Origin: Synanceia verrucosa
Lineage: Eukaryota; Chordata; Actinopteri; Perciformes; Synanceiidae
DNA: 64,000 nucleotides
NCBI GenBank assembly: GCA_029721515.1
Contig: CM056553.1
Span: forward strand, 9,126,349-9,190,348
Direction of reading: 5' to 3'
The notes under the pieces were generated by a model, which made no database searches, was not told the DNA's origin, and saw only the letters and a program-made list of their open reading frames with translations. The position numbers and the translations under genes are program-made. Positions 1-11,759 of this stretch are shown here, piece by piece (position 1 is the first letter of the stretch; the number at the start of each line of letters is the position of its first letter).

Positions 1-439
1 TGCTTCTTTTAATTTTAAGTTTTCAGTCCTGACGTGGCAGGACCTGCGCTGACTTTTCCCTGAACAGCATCAGAATCACTTCATTGTTTGACAAACTGTG
101 ACAGAAACAGAGAGACGTTTCACAGAGGAAGACTAGAAAGATCATTTTAAGATCTGGAAACTCTTATCTAGGCCAAAGAATTAACGGGATCAGCATTTCT
201 CTCCTCAGCGCAGCTGCACACACTCAGGTGTGGGTTTCTAAATCCTGACTCATTTACTTCACAGAAGGTGTGAAAGTGGTAAAAGAATATGAACTATAAG
301 GTTACATCTGACAGGTGTGTGATGTATTTTTATAGTTCAGTTCAATGAATATGTTATTTTAAGAAACCCACATTGTGTCTGGTCCTCCTGTTGAGCTACA
401 GATGTAAATATTCTTGATATGTGTTTTACTTCACAGTAC
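1..439 (-). other. rab11fip5 intron, 3' exon not reached
   Basis: The minus strand was read in all frames for the expected Rab-binding coiled coil. Nothing resembling it was found. This is an AT-rich intron with no recognisable element. Confidence 0.6.
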
Positions 440-578
440 CTGACTCCTCTCGGGTTCGGCTGCAGCCTGGTGGGCGGCTGTGCGTCCAGGGTGGATGGTC
501 GACTTCAGCTTCTCCAGAACAGAACGCCCCTCCTTCTTCTCCGATTGGCTGGAGGTCAATGGCTTCACTGGATGAGGT
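440..578 (-). CDS. rab11fip5: rab11fip5 coding exon 5 (last one in window)
   Basis: Found by matching minus-strand sequence to the FIP5 family. The acceptor is TTTACTTTGCAG|ACCTC and the donor is GTCAG|GTACTG. It encodes RPHPVKPLTSSQSEKKEG and then SVLEKLKSTIHPG, corresponding to the region just before the Rab-binding domain. It ends in phase 0, so the missing terminal exon should begin on a codon boundary. Confidence 0.85.
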
Positions 579-3500
579 CTGCAAAGTAAAGAGGTCAGCG
601 CTGGTATTTCAACGCAGCATGTTCACTGTAACTGCATGACTGTTTCTTAACAACTTCTACGCTCAGTCAGCTGAACTTCACACACTTCAAAGCAGATCAG
701 AAACTCAGAGGGAATCAGTGAAATAACTGAAAGCAATAAAGAGGAAAAAATGTTCTTTACGTGTTAAAAACTGCAGCCATATGAGTCAACAACAAATTCG
801 CTGAAATGCACCCGCAGCGACTCGCTTTTTACTGGAGGATGACCTCATCCTCGGAGGGAAAGACAGAGTGGACTGACAGCAGCAACAACAAGAAGGGGAG
901 AAACAGAAATCAGAATAAAAACTGGAATTAAAGCGACTTTGTGATGAAAGCAAAAAGAAGAGTTGAGTTTCTGAGATAACATTTCTTTAGGCTTGTTGCT
1001 TTTATCATTGATGCACTAAAAGGGGAGCAGCGACTCCATGGTTTCTAAGCCAACAGACATGATAAAAACACAATTTTATTCGAAGGTTTTCTCATCTGAC
1101 TGTGCATGTCTAACAAAGTGCATGAATTATTGGTTTCCTGGGACTGAATCCTATTTCACCTGAACACAATAACGATTCATAGTTGTCATTCTCTCTTCCC
1201 CCAAATATTTATTAGGTATACATATGTAGAATTATTGTTTTTAAGCCCGAATTACAATTACCCTGACTTAACCTCTGAACAAGATGACTGTCAAAATGAC
1301 TCTGTAGTGATACTATAATATATAATAAACCTCTACCAGGCAGTCAAATGGCAGTCAGATCCTCCTAAATATCTGGGCAAAGCGTATCAGGAGGCCAAAG
1401 TAGCAGCAGACACAGCTAAATATAGGCAGAACAAAGTGTACAGTAAGAAAAAAACTAAATGAACAATCGGCAACAATAAACTGAATAATGAGATGAACAA
1501 CTTAAATGTGAAGCAAAGCCAAGAACAAGCAGCAGGTTTCATCCAAACACTTTGGATGACAAAAAGCAAATCTTATAAAGGCATTCAACGATGAACAAGC
1601 CAGGCCAACAGTAAACAAAGCAACCAGAGCAACTGAAAAATAAGAAATGAAAAATCAGTTTTAGATGTGGAAATCTACAGCTTGTTGATACCTGTATGTT
1701 TATCCTAGTGGGAGGATTCTCACCTGCTCTCCTGACGGGGCAGGCTGCTAGCTGGCTGAGTCTCCTCTGGTGAAAGTGAGTGCCGTGCAGCGACCGGTGG
1801 CTGGTCGGCGGTGGAGGAGATGGAGGAAGAGGAGGTGAAGGGGGCCACAGCCACAGTAGTGCTGGCTCCAGCACAGGGCCCCAGGCTGGAGGGATGTATG
1901 GAGGGTTGACAGAGAGGGGTGGAACGTGGGATGGAAGGAGGAGAGGGTTCCTGCAAAGATTGCCCAATCTTTGCCTTTAAAGGGGTTCTTGAGTTTGGTG
2001 CTACTTTAGCGTGAAGGTCCTCAAAACTGATGTCAGGAGATTTTACTGTTGTGGAAGATATCTGTGATGCTGTTTTAGTATCACTGTGATGAGCGGTGCT
2101 GTCGACTAATGCCAGCAAGGAGGAAAGGGCTGATTTAGAGGGCTGATAAGACAGCGGCCCCTCGCTGACTGCTGACGTGTTTTGAACGAGAGACAAGAAC
2201 TGCTCGAAGTCTCGGTCTCCACTCTTGCTTTGGTTGCTCGGGCTGCCGCTGCTGCTCTGCCGGGACATTCCTTTTGGTCTAAAACGTGCACTAACTACAC
2301 GGGGAAATGTCTCCTTCTGGTTAAACGAGCCAGCTTGTGGGTTTCCGTTATCGTCAAAGTCCTTCAGTGTCTTTTTAAAGTCCTCCACACTTCTTGTAGA
2401 TTCTCTGGATGCCATTTCAAAATCAGTGACATCAGATGTTGGCTTGTGTGACGACAAAGCTGCGACTTCTCTGTTGTTCTGCGGTGCTGAGTTATTCAGT
2501 TCATGTCGACGGTCGTGGTCATCGTCTTGGCAAACTGGTGAAACTTTGTACAGTTTGTTGGATGTTATTTCAAAGGAAGAGTTCATCTCAGGTATGTAGG
2601 TGTCCTTCAAAGTGAACACGTCCTCAGATGTGGTCACCTGGTACGCAGCCATCTGCGAAGCTTCTGGCCGTTGAGTTAAACTCCCGCCAAAGCTCTTGAC
2701 GGCCTTGAGAGTATCAGCTACCTCAGACTGAGAGGAGCCGTCTGAGTCAATGAAACCAAAATCTGAATTATTCACATTCATGTTCAGGTCTTCTAAGGTT
2801 AGAGAGAAAGACACGTTGTTGTTGGTTTCAGGAGGATTAGACTCTGTCTCCTCTACTGGAGGAGTTGTAACATCTGGTACTTTAACATCTGTCTTTGAGG
2901 GAGAAGTAGATGCCATGTTCAAAAGGTCTGCCACAGATATCTCACTATCAAGGAGTATTTTAGGTCCTGAGTTCATAGATGTGATCTTATTTGCAGCTGC
3001 CAGTTCATCATTCAGCGATAAATGATTTACTTTGGGTGGTCCGTAGTTTCCTCTGCACACACGTCCATACAAGTCCTGCTCAAACAACATCCCTCCCCAG
3101 CAGTCGGTTTCATCTTCCAGTGGTTCATATTTGAACTTTTTGAGCTTTTCTTCCGTCATGAATCCCGGTGAAGTCACGTTGGTGTATGGCTGAGAGTGAG
3201 CGCTGAGGGAGTCTGAGGTTTCGCTGCTGGTGTAGGTGTCTGGAGACACGCTGTTTCTCCCACGTTGCAGCGAGGCCACGCCGGTCTGCGACAGGAGGTA
3301 GGCTTCTTTATGGACGGCCAGCTCTTGACCTCTGTGCAACCAGCCATCAGAGTAAATCTCATTTACTGATGTTCTCAAAAGTCTCCTTGGAGGCAAAGGT
3401 GGCGGCTCCTCTCCACATGACAGGAGCGCCTGTGCATGATTGTTGGTGTTATGATGTGATGAAGATGGACTGGTTCTCAGCTGTTTCTGAGGGAGGCTCC

Positions 3501-6500
3501 CTATAGGCGATTTGAGCCTGCTGGAGGCGAACGCGTCGAACGAGTCATCCCATTCACCTGCGCTCTCTGACATGGAGCGAGGGGCCGAGGGGTGAGGCAC
3601 TGCTGCTTTGGGTAATAACGCAGGGAGAGATACCTGCCTAGCTACCGGCCTGGGGCGATCCCGCTTTATGTGAGTCATGTTTGTGGCGTTGGGGCAGGGC
3701 TGGGAGGGCAGAGTGGTGTAATGAAAGGGGGATGAGCCAAAAGGAGGGGACCTCTGTGACTCTTCTGCTATGAGATCCTCAAAAAAGGGGTTGCGCTGCA
3801 TACGTGAGGGAAAAGGGTTGGAGGGGGAGATGGGGGTTGAGGAGGGAGAGGAGGAGGGGGTGAAGGGATTGGTGTGATTGCAGTCGTCAGGTGAGACATG
3901 ACCGGAGGAGGAGGAGCACTGAGGGGGGGCAGGGGAGCGAGGAGGGAGGGGAGGGGGTGCATCTGAGCTGCTTTCTACCTTAGAAGAAACTTCCAGCCTG
4001 TAGAGGAAAATAGGGCACAATAGTCCTCTTAGTTAATGATGTGCCACGTTACCAAAAGAGAAGACAACCAAAATGCTACCTGACATTTCTGTTAGAAAAC
4101 TCCACTAACATCAGTAAATATCAAACTGGCCAAATGAAAGAATAATGAAAAAAAGTAGCAGAGCGCATTGGCAAATAATAATCAAGCAAAAATAAAAATG
4201 CATCGTAGCCATTCAAGACCGTCTGCAGCTATCATTCTGCTGGGTGAGCTCATGTCAGCGTGAATGATTTTATTCACATCTGTCTGCAAACACATTTTTT
4301 TTCTGAACCACAGTGTTGTTGCATCTCTGACACACCGATGAAGACAATGCAAATGCTTGAGTGCTATTTGTGGAAAACACAGTATGGGGTGATGACACAG
4401 CGTGGTCGTAAAATGGCGTGAACTATGAGTTTAAACTATTCCTTTTTCAGATGAGTGTGGAGCAAACGCTGAACTCAGGACACCCAGCTGGACACAGGCC
4501 TCCCATGTGCCTGCTGTTGCATTCATCAAACACTGAGGAGCCCAGAGGAAAGAAGCTAAAAGATATAGACTCACCTCGGCTTGTTCTGGGATTCACCGGA
4601 GCCAAACCAGCCTCTGAGCCTCCCCTCAGATGTGGCCCCAGTCTGGTTCAGATCTGACTTAGCTGGCAGGGAATCACTCCTCCCTCCGGAGAATAGCGTC
4701 TTCCTCAGCTTCCTCCCTTTGTCAGGTGAAACGGCAGCAGAGGAGACGACCGGCATCTCTGCCTGAGCTTGCTGTATTGGGGGAGACAACACCTGAGCTT
4801 CCTTTTCTTCCTCCTTTTCCTCTTTCTTCATCTTGTCAAAGGACCAGCGTTGGCCCTCGGCAGAGGAACCTTTGTCCTTGGTGAGGTTCTGCAGGGAACG
4901 AGAGAGCGGGGAGCACTTCTCCAGCAGGACCAGCTTGGACTGGTGGGCTCCTGAGCTCTTTGGAGTTGACAGCTCGGAGTCGTAGACGTGGCTGCCATTT
5001 ATACACAAGGAAGACTTGGACTGAGTCATGGTCTGTCCCTTCAGGGACTCCACTGCGAGATTTGGTCGAGGGAAGGCTGTCGTGATCTTACTGGCTTCAT
5101 CGCTGAAGGCTCGTTTGTGGGTGAGGACCTTTGTGGTGTGCTGGCTGGTGAGCACTGGTAGAGGGAAGGAAGGGTTATGAGAACAGAAACATCTTTTATA
5201 TCTAAACACACCTCAGAAAAGATTTTGGATCTGTAGATTGAGGGGAAGGTACTCAACTTGCTTCCCAACTTTTTGCTTTGAAGGAACAGTAAGTTGGATT
5301 TGGAGACATCTAGTGGTGTGGTTGCAGATTGCAACCAACTGAGCACTTCTCTGCTCACTCCTTACTTTCAACACTGCACTAACGTATGGTAACGATAATG
5401 GTTTTGTCCATGTAGGAACATGGCGGAGCAACATGGGCTCATTCTTTGAGAACACAGTGACTGTAATGGCACTTTTCCACTACACAGTAACGGCACGGCA
5501 CGGTAGGGCACAGCCCAGTTTTGGTACTTTGGTGAGACAGAGAAGACTCCAGGGACAGTGTGTTTGGCTTTTACAGTCTAGTCGGAAGTTGCGCATCCAA
5601 TGACAACACTCATTGGTCAATCAGTGGAAGGCAGTTGGCTGACGTCACATTTTAGTATCGCTTCGGCTCGCTTGTAACCAGGGCTGAAGAGGTATGAAAA
5701 AAGTACCTAGTACCAGGTACCAGTGGAAAAGCGCCACAACCGTGTAGAGCCGTACCATGGAAAAGCGTGTTTAGTTTCAGGTGATAATACAATAATGAAA
5801 ACAGCATAGTTATGAATATTCTATCTCACATGTGTGTGAACAAACTTTTTTCTCATTCTGCAGAAACATAGGAGTCACGTTTTTCTCCTTTTAGCACTGT
5901 TTTGTTTTAGACCATCTCCTGGGGGAAATACATGCTGCTAAAGCTGCTAATTGTTCTGCTGAGTTCACCAGTTAGTCACCAGAATCACGAAAACAATACT
6001 TTCTAAATGCAGCACATGACATTTGAACTGTGAAATCCCCCTGGAGATGTTAAGGCATTATTTCTATTTTGTATGATGTTTGTGGTGGAGAGAGAGAAAC
6101 ATAACCAGCCTGCACATATGAATAACTTCAAATCCTACCTTTTTTGGCTAAATCTGTCTCCCCATACAGGGCGTCCACTCTCACTTTGCTTGTGTAGATG
6201 GGAGAGCTGGGAGGGTCTGACATCAGGTCCAGGCTGGGTGGAGGGCCGGGGTTATCACTGGCCATGGAGGACACACTGCTCTCTGAAGCCAGAGACGAGC
6301 AGGACCTGGTGTCGGATGACTTGCCCAGTCTCCCTTTGAAGAAATCTTTCATCTTGCTCCTCTTCTCCTCTGCTATCTCCACATCTCTTAGCTCCGCTGG
6401 GCCTTCTCCACCTACATCCTCTCCAAACGGCTGCCCCAGAGCTCCAGACAGGGCGGCGTAACGACCCGGCACGATGGCTGAGGAGGACTCCAAGTCCCCT

Positions 6501-8613
6501 CTTTTCCTTCCCGTGACGCGATCCTTGAGCTTCCCAAAAGCAGAGCGAGGCTTGTCCTTTATGGTGAGGTCAAACATGCTGGCTGTCATGTTGTTGCGAG
6601 TGAACTGAACCGTCACCTGAAGCTCACCGCGCTCCTTCTCCTTCCTACCAGCCTTAGAGTTGAGCTTGAACCACCTGGAGCCACAAAAGAAAAGAGACGG
6701 TCAGCATCCTCACAGTTTAAATCAAAACATTACTGAATGCTTTCTGTTTAAAGAACAAACCAGAGGCCACATCACACTGAGCAGCAACTAAATACATTGA
6801 TTTCCTTTGGCAATCCACACATTACATAATGTGCAAATACAGCTCAGGGGATCGTTCTCATAACTGTTGACAACAAACTGTTTTTACTGGCCTCACAGAA
6901 GGAAATCACAACCCAAATTCCTCAAGATCCACCCTCCGGTGTGTATGTAGAAGTGTTGCTGAGCCAGAACCAACAGCAGGAGTGACTTTCAGTGAGAGGG
7001 TGGAGAGGCCCACATTAAATCCAGATGTGCTGTACTGCTTTAGTAGAGATGTTTCACATATTACTGGTGAGCCCTGATGCGTCACCTGAGGTCTTCAAAT
7101 ACTCACAATCAGACAAGATTCAAAGCTAGTTTCACTGCACCGTTAAGAACCCTTACAGTGAACTGAATTCACATTCTCACTCACTTAAACCACACAGTAG
7201 ATGAAACTAGGCAGTCACACCGATGGTTCCCCACATCCAAAAACTCAGAAAAAGTTAGTCATATCTTTTAAATAAGTTGGGTGCAGGAAGTAGTGAAGGA
7301 ATTCACTATGCATCACTATGCGTCTTATGCATCTAAAATAATAATATATCTGATTCTCAAATGAGGCATTCAACACAATCAGTCCTTTTACTTTAACTTT
7401 AACTTAATTTTGGAGTTGCATCTTTACTAAGATAATAAGTGTTTTACCTGTGTTTCTACTTTAACTTAAATAAAATATCTGAGTACATTTTCTGCTGACT
7501 GAAACATGACACATCGCTTCTATTTCTAAACTAGGTAGTTTTGCCATTTAAGGTTTACATCCAGTGCAGTATGAGAGGAAATGGAGGATGTGCATAAAGA
7601 TGGAGGTTTTCTGGCTTGAGTCAAGTGTTCCATCTCATCTTGTTGATTTGCAGTGCATTATGGGAGCAGCCTAGGGGGTCAGTATTTCATGAGTCTGTTT
7701 CATCCTGTTTTGGGCTCATAATCACTAAGAGGAGCTCATCAAAGCAGGTAAGAGGAGAGAAGTTCTCCCAAAATACTGAATTCTCCTGTGGACTTTAGAT
7801 CATGTCCAGGTTATGTTTCTTTATCTGTCTAATCTTTTACATTTGTTTGACAGCTTGGTTACCTGTTTTTTTTTGCAGATGTAATGTTATAAATGAAACT
7901 ACTCCACATTATATAAAGTAAATGCAACATCACTGATGATGTTTACACACTAAAGCTTCACTAGTTATAATCCAGTAAAATAAAATAAGCAATGAAGGTG
8001 TCATTGTGCATAAAGAGTACTTTTACTTTAGGTGAAGTATTTTTACTACAGTAAGCTTCTGAATGCAGTAACAGAGTATTTCCACACTGTGTTATTGGCA
8101 CTTTTACTTCAGTAAAACATCTGTGAGTGTCCCCAGTGTGAAACAAAGACGTGACTCATCACTTCTGTCCTGTGTGAGCAGTAAACTACACGGTTAGTCA
8201 TGCAGGAGTCACTTTAATCCAGGCACAACGTACTCATCTCTGGGACACATCCCCTCCTGGAATATCCTGTCCAGAGGGATGATGGTTTGACCGAGGAACA
8301 CGTCGAGCCCGATGAGCACCCGGTGCATGACCGTCAGGACCAGGTCTCCGCTCCCTGGAGGATAGGAGCCGCGGCCGCCGTCCTCCAGGATCCCGGGCAG
8401 CAGCTCGAAGCAGCACTCCTCGTTCCACTCAGGCACCTCCGCCTTCTCCACCAGCCCGGTGGTGTACTTCTCCTTCCCCACCTGGATGATGGTGTAGAGG
8501 TAACGGCTGCCATGCTTGCCCTTGGTCCGCAGCCCCCTTGCGCGGAGGACGGTGATGTTGACATGAGTGGGCACCCACCGCTGATCATCGTCCAGATCTA
8601 TCAGTGACATCAT
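440..8613 (-). CDS. rab11fip5: Rab11 family-interacting protein 5 (class I FIP), 3' end off window
   Basis: Class I Rab11-FIPs bind Rab11 on recycling endosomes and link cargo sorting to motors and membranes. The coding sequence joins 8613-8234, 6674-6139, 5154-4575, 3997-1724 and 578-440, all with GT-AG introns and a continuous frame of 1303 codons. Residues about 13-150 form the N-terminal C2 domain (IIQVGKEKYTT, VLTVMHRVLIGLDVFLGQ). It is followed by the family signature FTRNNMTASMFDL and KDKPRSAFGKLKD. FIP5 rather than FIP1 or FIP2 is indicated by THKRAFSDEA, SSLCINGSHVY and, in the last visible exon, HPVKPL and LEKLK. The 758-residue exon 4 contains three NPF motifs and two PPPLPPR proline motifs. 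The C-terminal Rab-binding coiled coil is not encoded in the window, so it must lie left of position 1. The start is the first of two adjacent ATGs. The paralog letter (a or b) cannot be assigned. Confidence 0.93.
579..1723 (-). other. rab11fip5 intron 4
   Basis: 1145 bases between exons 4 and 5. I see no repeat family or coding signal. The minus-strand open frames near 1387-1967 are readthrough of exon 4 in other frames or chance. Confidence 0.7.
1724..3997 (-). CDS. rab11fip5: rab11fip5 long exon 4 (NPF-rich, disordered)
   Basis: A 2274-base exon with acceptor TTTTCCTCTACAG|GCTGGAAG and donor GAGAGCAG|GTGAGA. It encodes residues about 499-1256, mostly Ser/Pro-rich and likely disordered. 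The first 75 residues hold three NPF tripeptides (near residues 542, 559 and 568), the motif that EH-domain proteins bind, and PPPLPPR motifs of the SH3-ligand type (one near residue 513 and one further along). Short FIP5 isoforms known from mammals lack such an exon. It resembles the long alternative exon of FIP1 and of long FIP5 forms, so it may be alternatively spliced: skipping it would need the phase-2/phase-2 junction, which is preserved. Confidence 0.88.
3998..4574 (-). other. rab11fip5 intron 3
   Basis: 577 bases, no recognisable element. Confidence 0.7.
4575..5154 (-). CDS. rab11fip5: rab11fip5 coding exon 3
   Basis: The acceptor is CTCTACCAG|TGCTCACC and the donor is CCGAG|GTGAGT. 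It carries the FIP5 hallmarks VLTHKRAFSDEASK and SSLCINGSHVYDSE, then a Lys/Glu-rich low-complexity stretch and a tryptophan-containing RGWFGSGES motif near the exon end. Confidence 0.93.
5155..6138 (-). other. rab11fip5 intron 2
   Basis: 984 bases. It holds the MITE-like insertion at 5467-5769; otherwise nothing recognised. Confidence 0.7.
5467..5769. mobile_element. MITE-like non-autonomous DNA element
   Basis: The left end reads TGGCACTTTTCCACTACACA followed by a GGCACGG-rich stretch. The right part reads AGTGGAAAAGCGCCA at 5722-5736, its inverted counterpart, and then a further CCATGGAAAAGCG. This arrangement (CTTTTCCACT ends plus CGGCACGG interior) is one I recognise from abundant short elements in fish genomes. 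There is no coding capacity. The exact right boundary, 5736 or about 5769, is unclear and no target-site duplication is obvious. Confidence 0.55.
6139..6674 (-). CDS. rab11fip5: rab11fip5 coding exon 2
   Basis: The acceptor is GGCTCCAG|GTGGTTC and the donor is AAAAAAG|GTAGGA. It encodes WFKLNSKAGRKEKERGELQV, the end of the C2 domain, and then FTRNNMTASMFDL. A basic, Ser-rich stretch follows (DFFKGRLGKSSDTRSCSS) that matches the FIP5 segment around its phosphorylated serines. Confidence 0.93.
6675..8233 (-). other. rab11fip5 intron 1
   Basis: 1559 bases. It contains the repeat copy at 7876-8130 and a possible second fragment of the same kind around 7380-7500 (TTTTACTTTAACTTTAACTT and CTGAGTACATTTTCTGC). 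Confidence 0.65.
7876..8130. repeat. Fish interspersed repeat (TACTTTTACTT type)
   Basis: The order of blocks GATGTAATGTTATAAATGAA, CATAAAGAGTACTTTTACTT, GAGTATTTCCACACTGTG and CACTTTTACTTCAGTAAAAC matches an interspersed element I know as very common in spiny-rayed fishes. It is diverged and has no coding capacity. Family name not assigned. Confidence 0.6.
8234..8613 (-). CDS. rab11fip5: rab11fip5 coding exon 1 (C2 domain)
   Basis: It encodes residues 1-127, most of the C2 domain, starting MMSLIDLDDDQRWVPTHVNI. The donor is GATGA|GTACGT. The open frame runs a few codons further into the intron, but only the GTACGT donor joins in frame to exon 2, giving ...CPRDEWFKLNSKAG. The loop that usually reads SDAY in this family is replaced here by GSRYLY. 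Confidence 0.92.
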
Positions 8614-9060
8614 CTTTCCCAGCTGCCTGTGTGTCCTTTAATGATCTGTGGTGTGGTTAGCTGCTGTGGGGATCATTCCCTTTGTGTTGCGCCACAGTTT
8701 ACGCGCTGCGCAAAAACGCACCTCTGCAGAATCTCTCCAAAGTCCGCGGAGTCCCGGAGGGTTTACCCGAGGTCAGGCTGCAGGCAGCAGCCCGGGTCCG
8801 TGCTCAGCTGGGAGCTACGCGTCAGTTCTCCCAAAATACAATCAATGCCAACGAAGTTAGGGCGAGCCGCGTGCAGAAATCATCCCAGAGTGCGTGCATG
8901 TCGCGTCAGTTCACTGTCCGAAATGTGCTCATTGTGCAGACGGCCCGCCCTCCTCCAGAGCAGTAGGCCCGCATACAGAGAGCGAGATGCCGCAGAGTTA
9001 AAGAGAAACACCCAGCCTGAGCTCCAGCTCCTCCAGACACATGACACACATTAATACTGA
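8614..9060 (-). promoter_or_regulatory. rab11fip5 5' UTR and promoter region (inferred)
   Basis: This stretch lies directly upstream of the start codon. It is richer in CpG than the introns (for example CGCGCTGCGCAAAAACGCACC read near 8700) and has no conserved coding frame. The transcription start cannot be placed. A GA-rich purine tract (GAGGAGAGGAGAGAAGG type) follows at 9061-9118. Confidence 0.4.
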
Positions 9061-9118
9061 CTGAGGAGAGGAGAGAAGGAGAGAAGAAGAGGAGAGGAGG
9101 AGGAGAGGAGAGAGGAGG
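9061..9118. repeat. GA-rich low-complexity tract
   Basis: An imperfect run of GAGGA/GAGAA units upstream of rab11fip5. Confidence 0.8.
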
Positions 9119-11526
9119 TCAGCTGCTGAACCCTTTTGAAAACTACACATTTTCCAGCTCTTTCATTTTGGAGGCTTAATGTCAACAACCAGACCTCTGG
9201 AACAAAATGTGTGCAGCAAAACAGACCAAGGAAATAATACAAACCATAAAAAGACACATTAATCACATTATGAAAATTACTGAAAACTGACCAATTAAAA
9301 ATAAATATATTCTATGCACATTTCGGTGCATTAGCCTTCCTGCACATACCTGCATTAACTTTCAGTTCAGTCCTTTATTTAAGGGTTGAGATCAGCTTTT
9401 ATTGATGAACCTCATCAGGTTGAAGTCAGTCTAGCAGCCACAGCGCCACCTGGTGGAGATCAGCACAAGAGAGAGCACGATGAGCTGAGGACAGGTGCTG
9501 AGGTCACATCCTGTCATTTATACGTTTCACTAGAATAAAACAGCCATGAAATATCTGCTGGGACACTGAAAAAGCCTTGGTGAAATAATATTTTTCTGAT
9601 AGAGAATAGCTGCAATATTCAGTAAACAGATCATCAGTTAGTTTAAATTTAAGTTAAAGTTAGTTTAAATGAGCTCCACTGTTCTCAGATATAACAGACA
9701 TCTTTCTTACTTGTCAATTATGAGTGTATTCCAATTTTATATAAAAAATACTTTTCCATCTGATTCAGAAAGAGGCCAGTCTGTAGGACTTGATGGATCA
9801 GAATCCAGATGTGAATGAAATCATTAGTTTAAAACAGGCACAGTATTCAGGCCATATTTACAATAATTAGCTTAACTGCAAGTGAGTGAAAACATAATTT
9901 AACCATCCAATGCTTCACAGCCATTGATTTCATTCTATTTAATGACACAAAAATAAAACTGTACTGTTAAGAAACACCTGTGTACTTTTGAACGGATCTT
10001 TAAGAATAAATTATCTAGAATATCACCGCTTTGGTCAAGTTTGCATGACACACATATATACTCACCAACGTCAGCTTTCAGCTTCAGTGCTTCTTTTATT
10101 TATCATAAATAAAAAAAAACAACAGACACTATTAGATTTGTAAAAACCTACTGATGTTTCACAGTGTTGATAACAGCCACTTTGAGGGAGTAAATGCAAA
10201 TTAACGCTCACATTCAGAACAGCAACACCACGACAGAATCCAACGTGTTTAAGGTTTCTGCGGCACTTTTCTACTTGGCTTTTTAAGAGAGGGACACCTC
10301 ACACAATACTGTACTTTATATTACACATTTACACAGCACTGTCAAACAGACCTAATAAATATGCTACATTCAAAACGTAGAAAACGGGGCCATGAAGTGA
10401 TCGAGTACCAAATAAAATAAATACAAAGTCAAAGAATGATTAAATTCTAAGGATTGCTCGGTGTGGAGCTGCTTGAGCCACAACGAGACACAAAAAAGTG
10501 CAAATAAGAAAGAAGTGCTCGATATTTTTCCCACTTGGGCCAGAACATAATTATTTAGAAGTGGATATTTTCTGTCGTTATGAAGACAGTAACAACCCAC
10601 ATTGTGATCATACAACACACAAAGAAAGCATCAACCCTTCAGACTGTGGAGGTCTTGACTCAAGTTTAAGGCATTAATATTATTATTACTATTATTATAA
10701 TAATTATGACAACAATCATTCATCCCGAGTCAAAAAGACTTGAATGTAGAATGTAATTAATGCAGTTGAAGACTTTTTGCATCGGGACAAATAAAATAAT
10801 CTATGAAGGAGCAAAGAAAGTGCAGATATTAGCATAAAATATTCTTTCTTCTTCTTCACCATCTATATATTGCTGCCATATACAACATGTCAGATGAATT
10901 TAGGAGACCTCTTGTAACCTCTGCAGATGTTAGGAGCTTTTCTTTTTCATTTAAATGTCCTGAAATCAGCATCAACAGATAAAACTTCTTTCAACCCAAG
11001 GAAAGCTGCATTTGAGCACAATGGTGAGACATTGAATGCGCATTTTCTTTTCAAATATCTGAAATGTTTCAATTTAAAAAACAAAAAACAAATGTGGGAT
11101 GCAAAGTGCAAGACTACAAGTAACAATACATGACTTTCTCAGAGGCACTCCTGTTGAAGGGTTGCAAGTAAAGCTGCTTCGCCAATGATGCAAATATTAA
11201 ATGCTACTTTCCTTCATGGATATAATGCGTCTCTAACCTGGGTATCATTAACACAAATAGATGACCTGCGTGTTAAGTGTGAAATTAATCATTGGGATCA
11301 CACCCCTCCAAAATATACCAAATGGAAGACTCAAACTTTAAAACACCTTTAGAGTCAAATTTAAGGTATAAAAATGACAAAAGATCAACAAACTATAGAA
11401 ACTGTTCTATTCTGTATGATAAACTGGAATGTTTTCTTCACTGTGTAAAGTGACAGGTTAAGGTCAGTGTTTTGGGATATGTTGTTGTTACAGCTACATT
11501 TCTGGCATCTGTCTTTAATTCCGCCT
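9119..11526. other. Intergenic region and probable bend4 3' UTR
   Basis: Between the rab11fip5 upstream region and the bend4 stop codon. On the minus strand an AATAAA signal occurs at 10100-10095, and others at 9403-9398 and 9379-9374. A bend4 3' UTR of about 1.4 kb ending near 10,080 is therefore plausible but not proven. No coding signal seen. Confidence 0.45.
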
Positions 11527-11759
11527 TCAGTCCGACTGGCTGTTCTGGCAGCCTTTCAAATACAGCTCGTCCTGTGACAGGTGTCCATCAAAGCCGTCCA
11601 TATAGAGGCTGCTGGTGCTGCTGCCGCTGCTGCACAGAAACGTACCGACCGCCCGGCCCTGACGAGCGTGGCCGACGGCATCGCTGAACACTTTGTTGAT
11701 CTGCTCCTCTGACGGCATCCACCAGTCTGGGTTTGAGGCACAGTGCATCCGGATGAACT
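11527..11759 (-). CDS. bend4: bend4 coding exon 5 (BEN domain end and stop)
   Basis: The acceptor is TTGTTGCCAG|AGTTC. It encodes EFIRMHCASNPDWWMPSEEQ and INKVFSDAVGHARQGRAVG, then a poorly conserved Ser-rich tail ending QNSQSD and stop. Confidence 0.95.

Noticed and set aside
1539..1967. 142-codon minus-strand ORF overlapping rab11fip5 exon 4
   Set aside because: Shadow frame over the Pro/Ser-rich end of exon 4. The true frame continues to the 1724 donor and into the 578-440 exon.
8287..8607. 106-codon plus-strand ORF over rab11fip5 exon 1
   Set aside because: Antisense shadow of the C2 domain exon.
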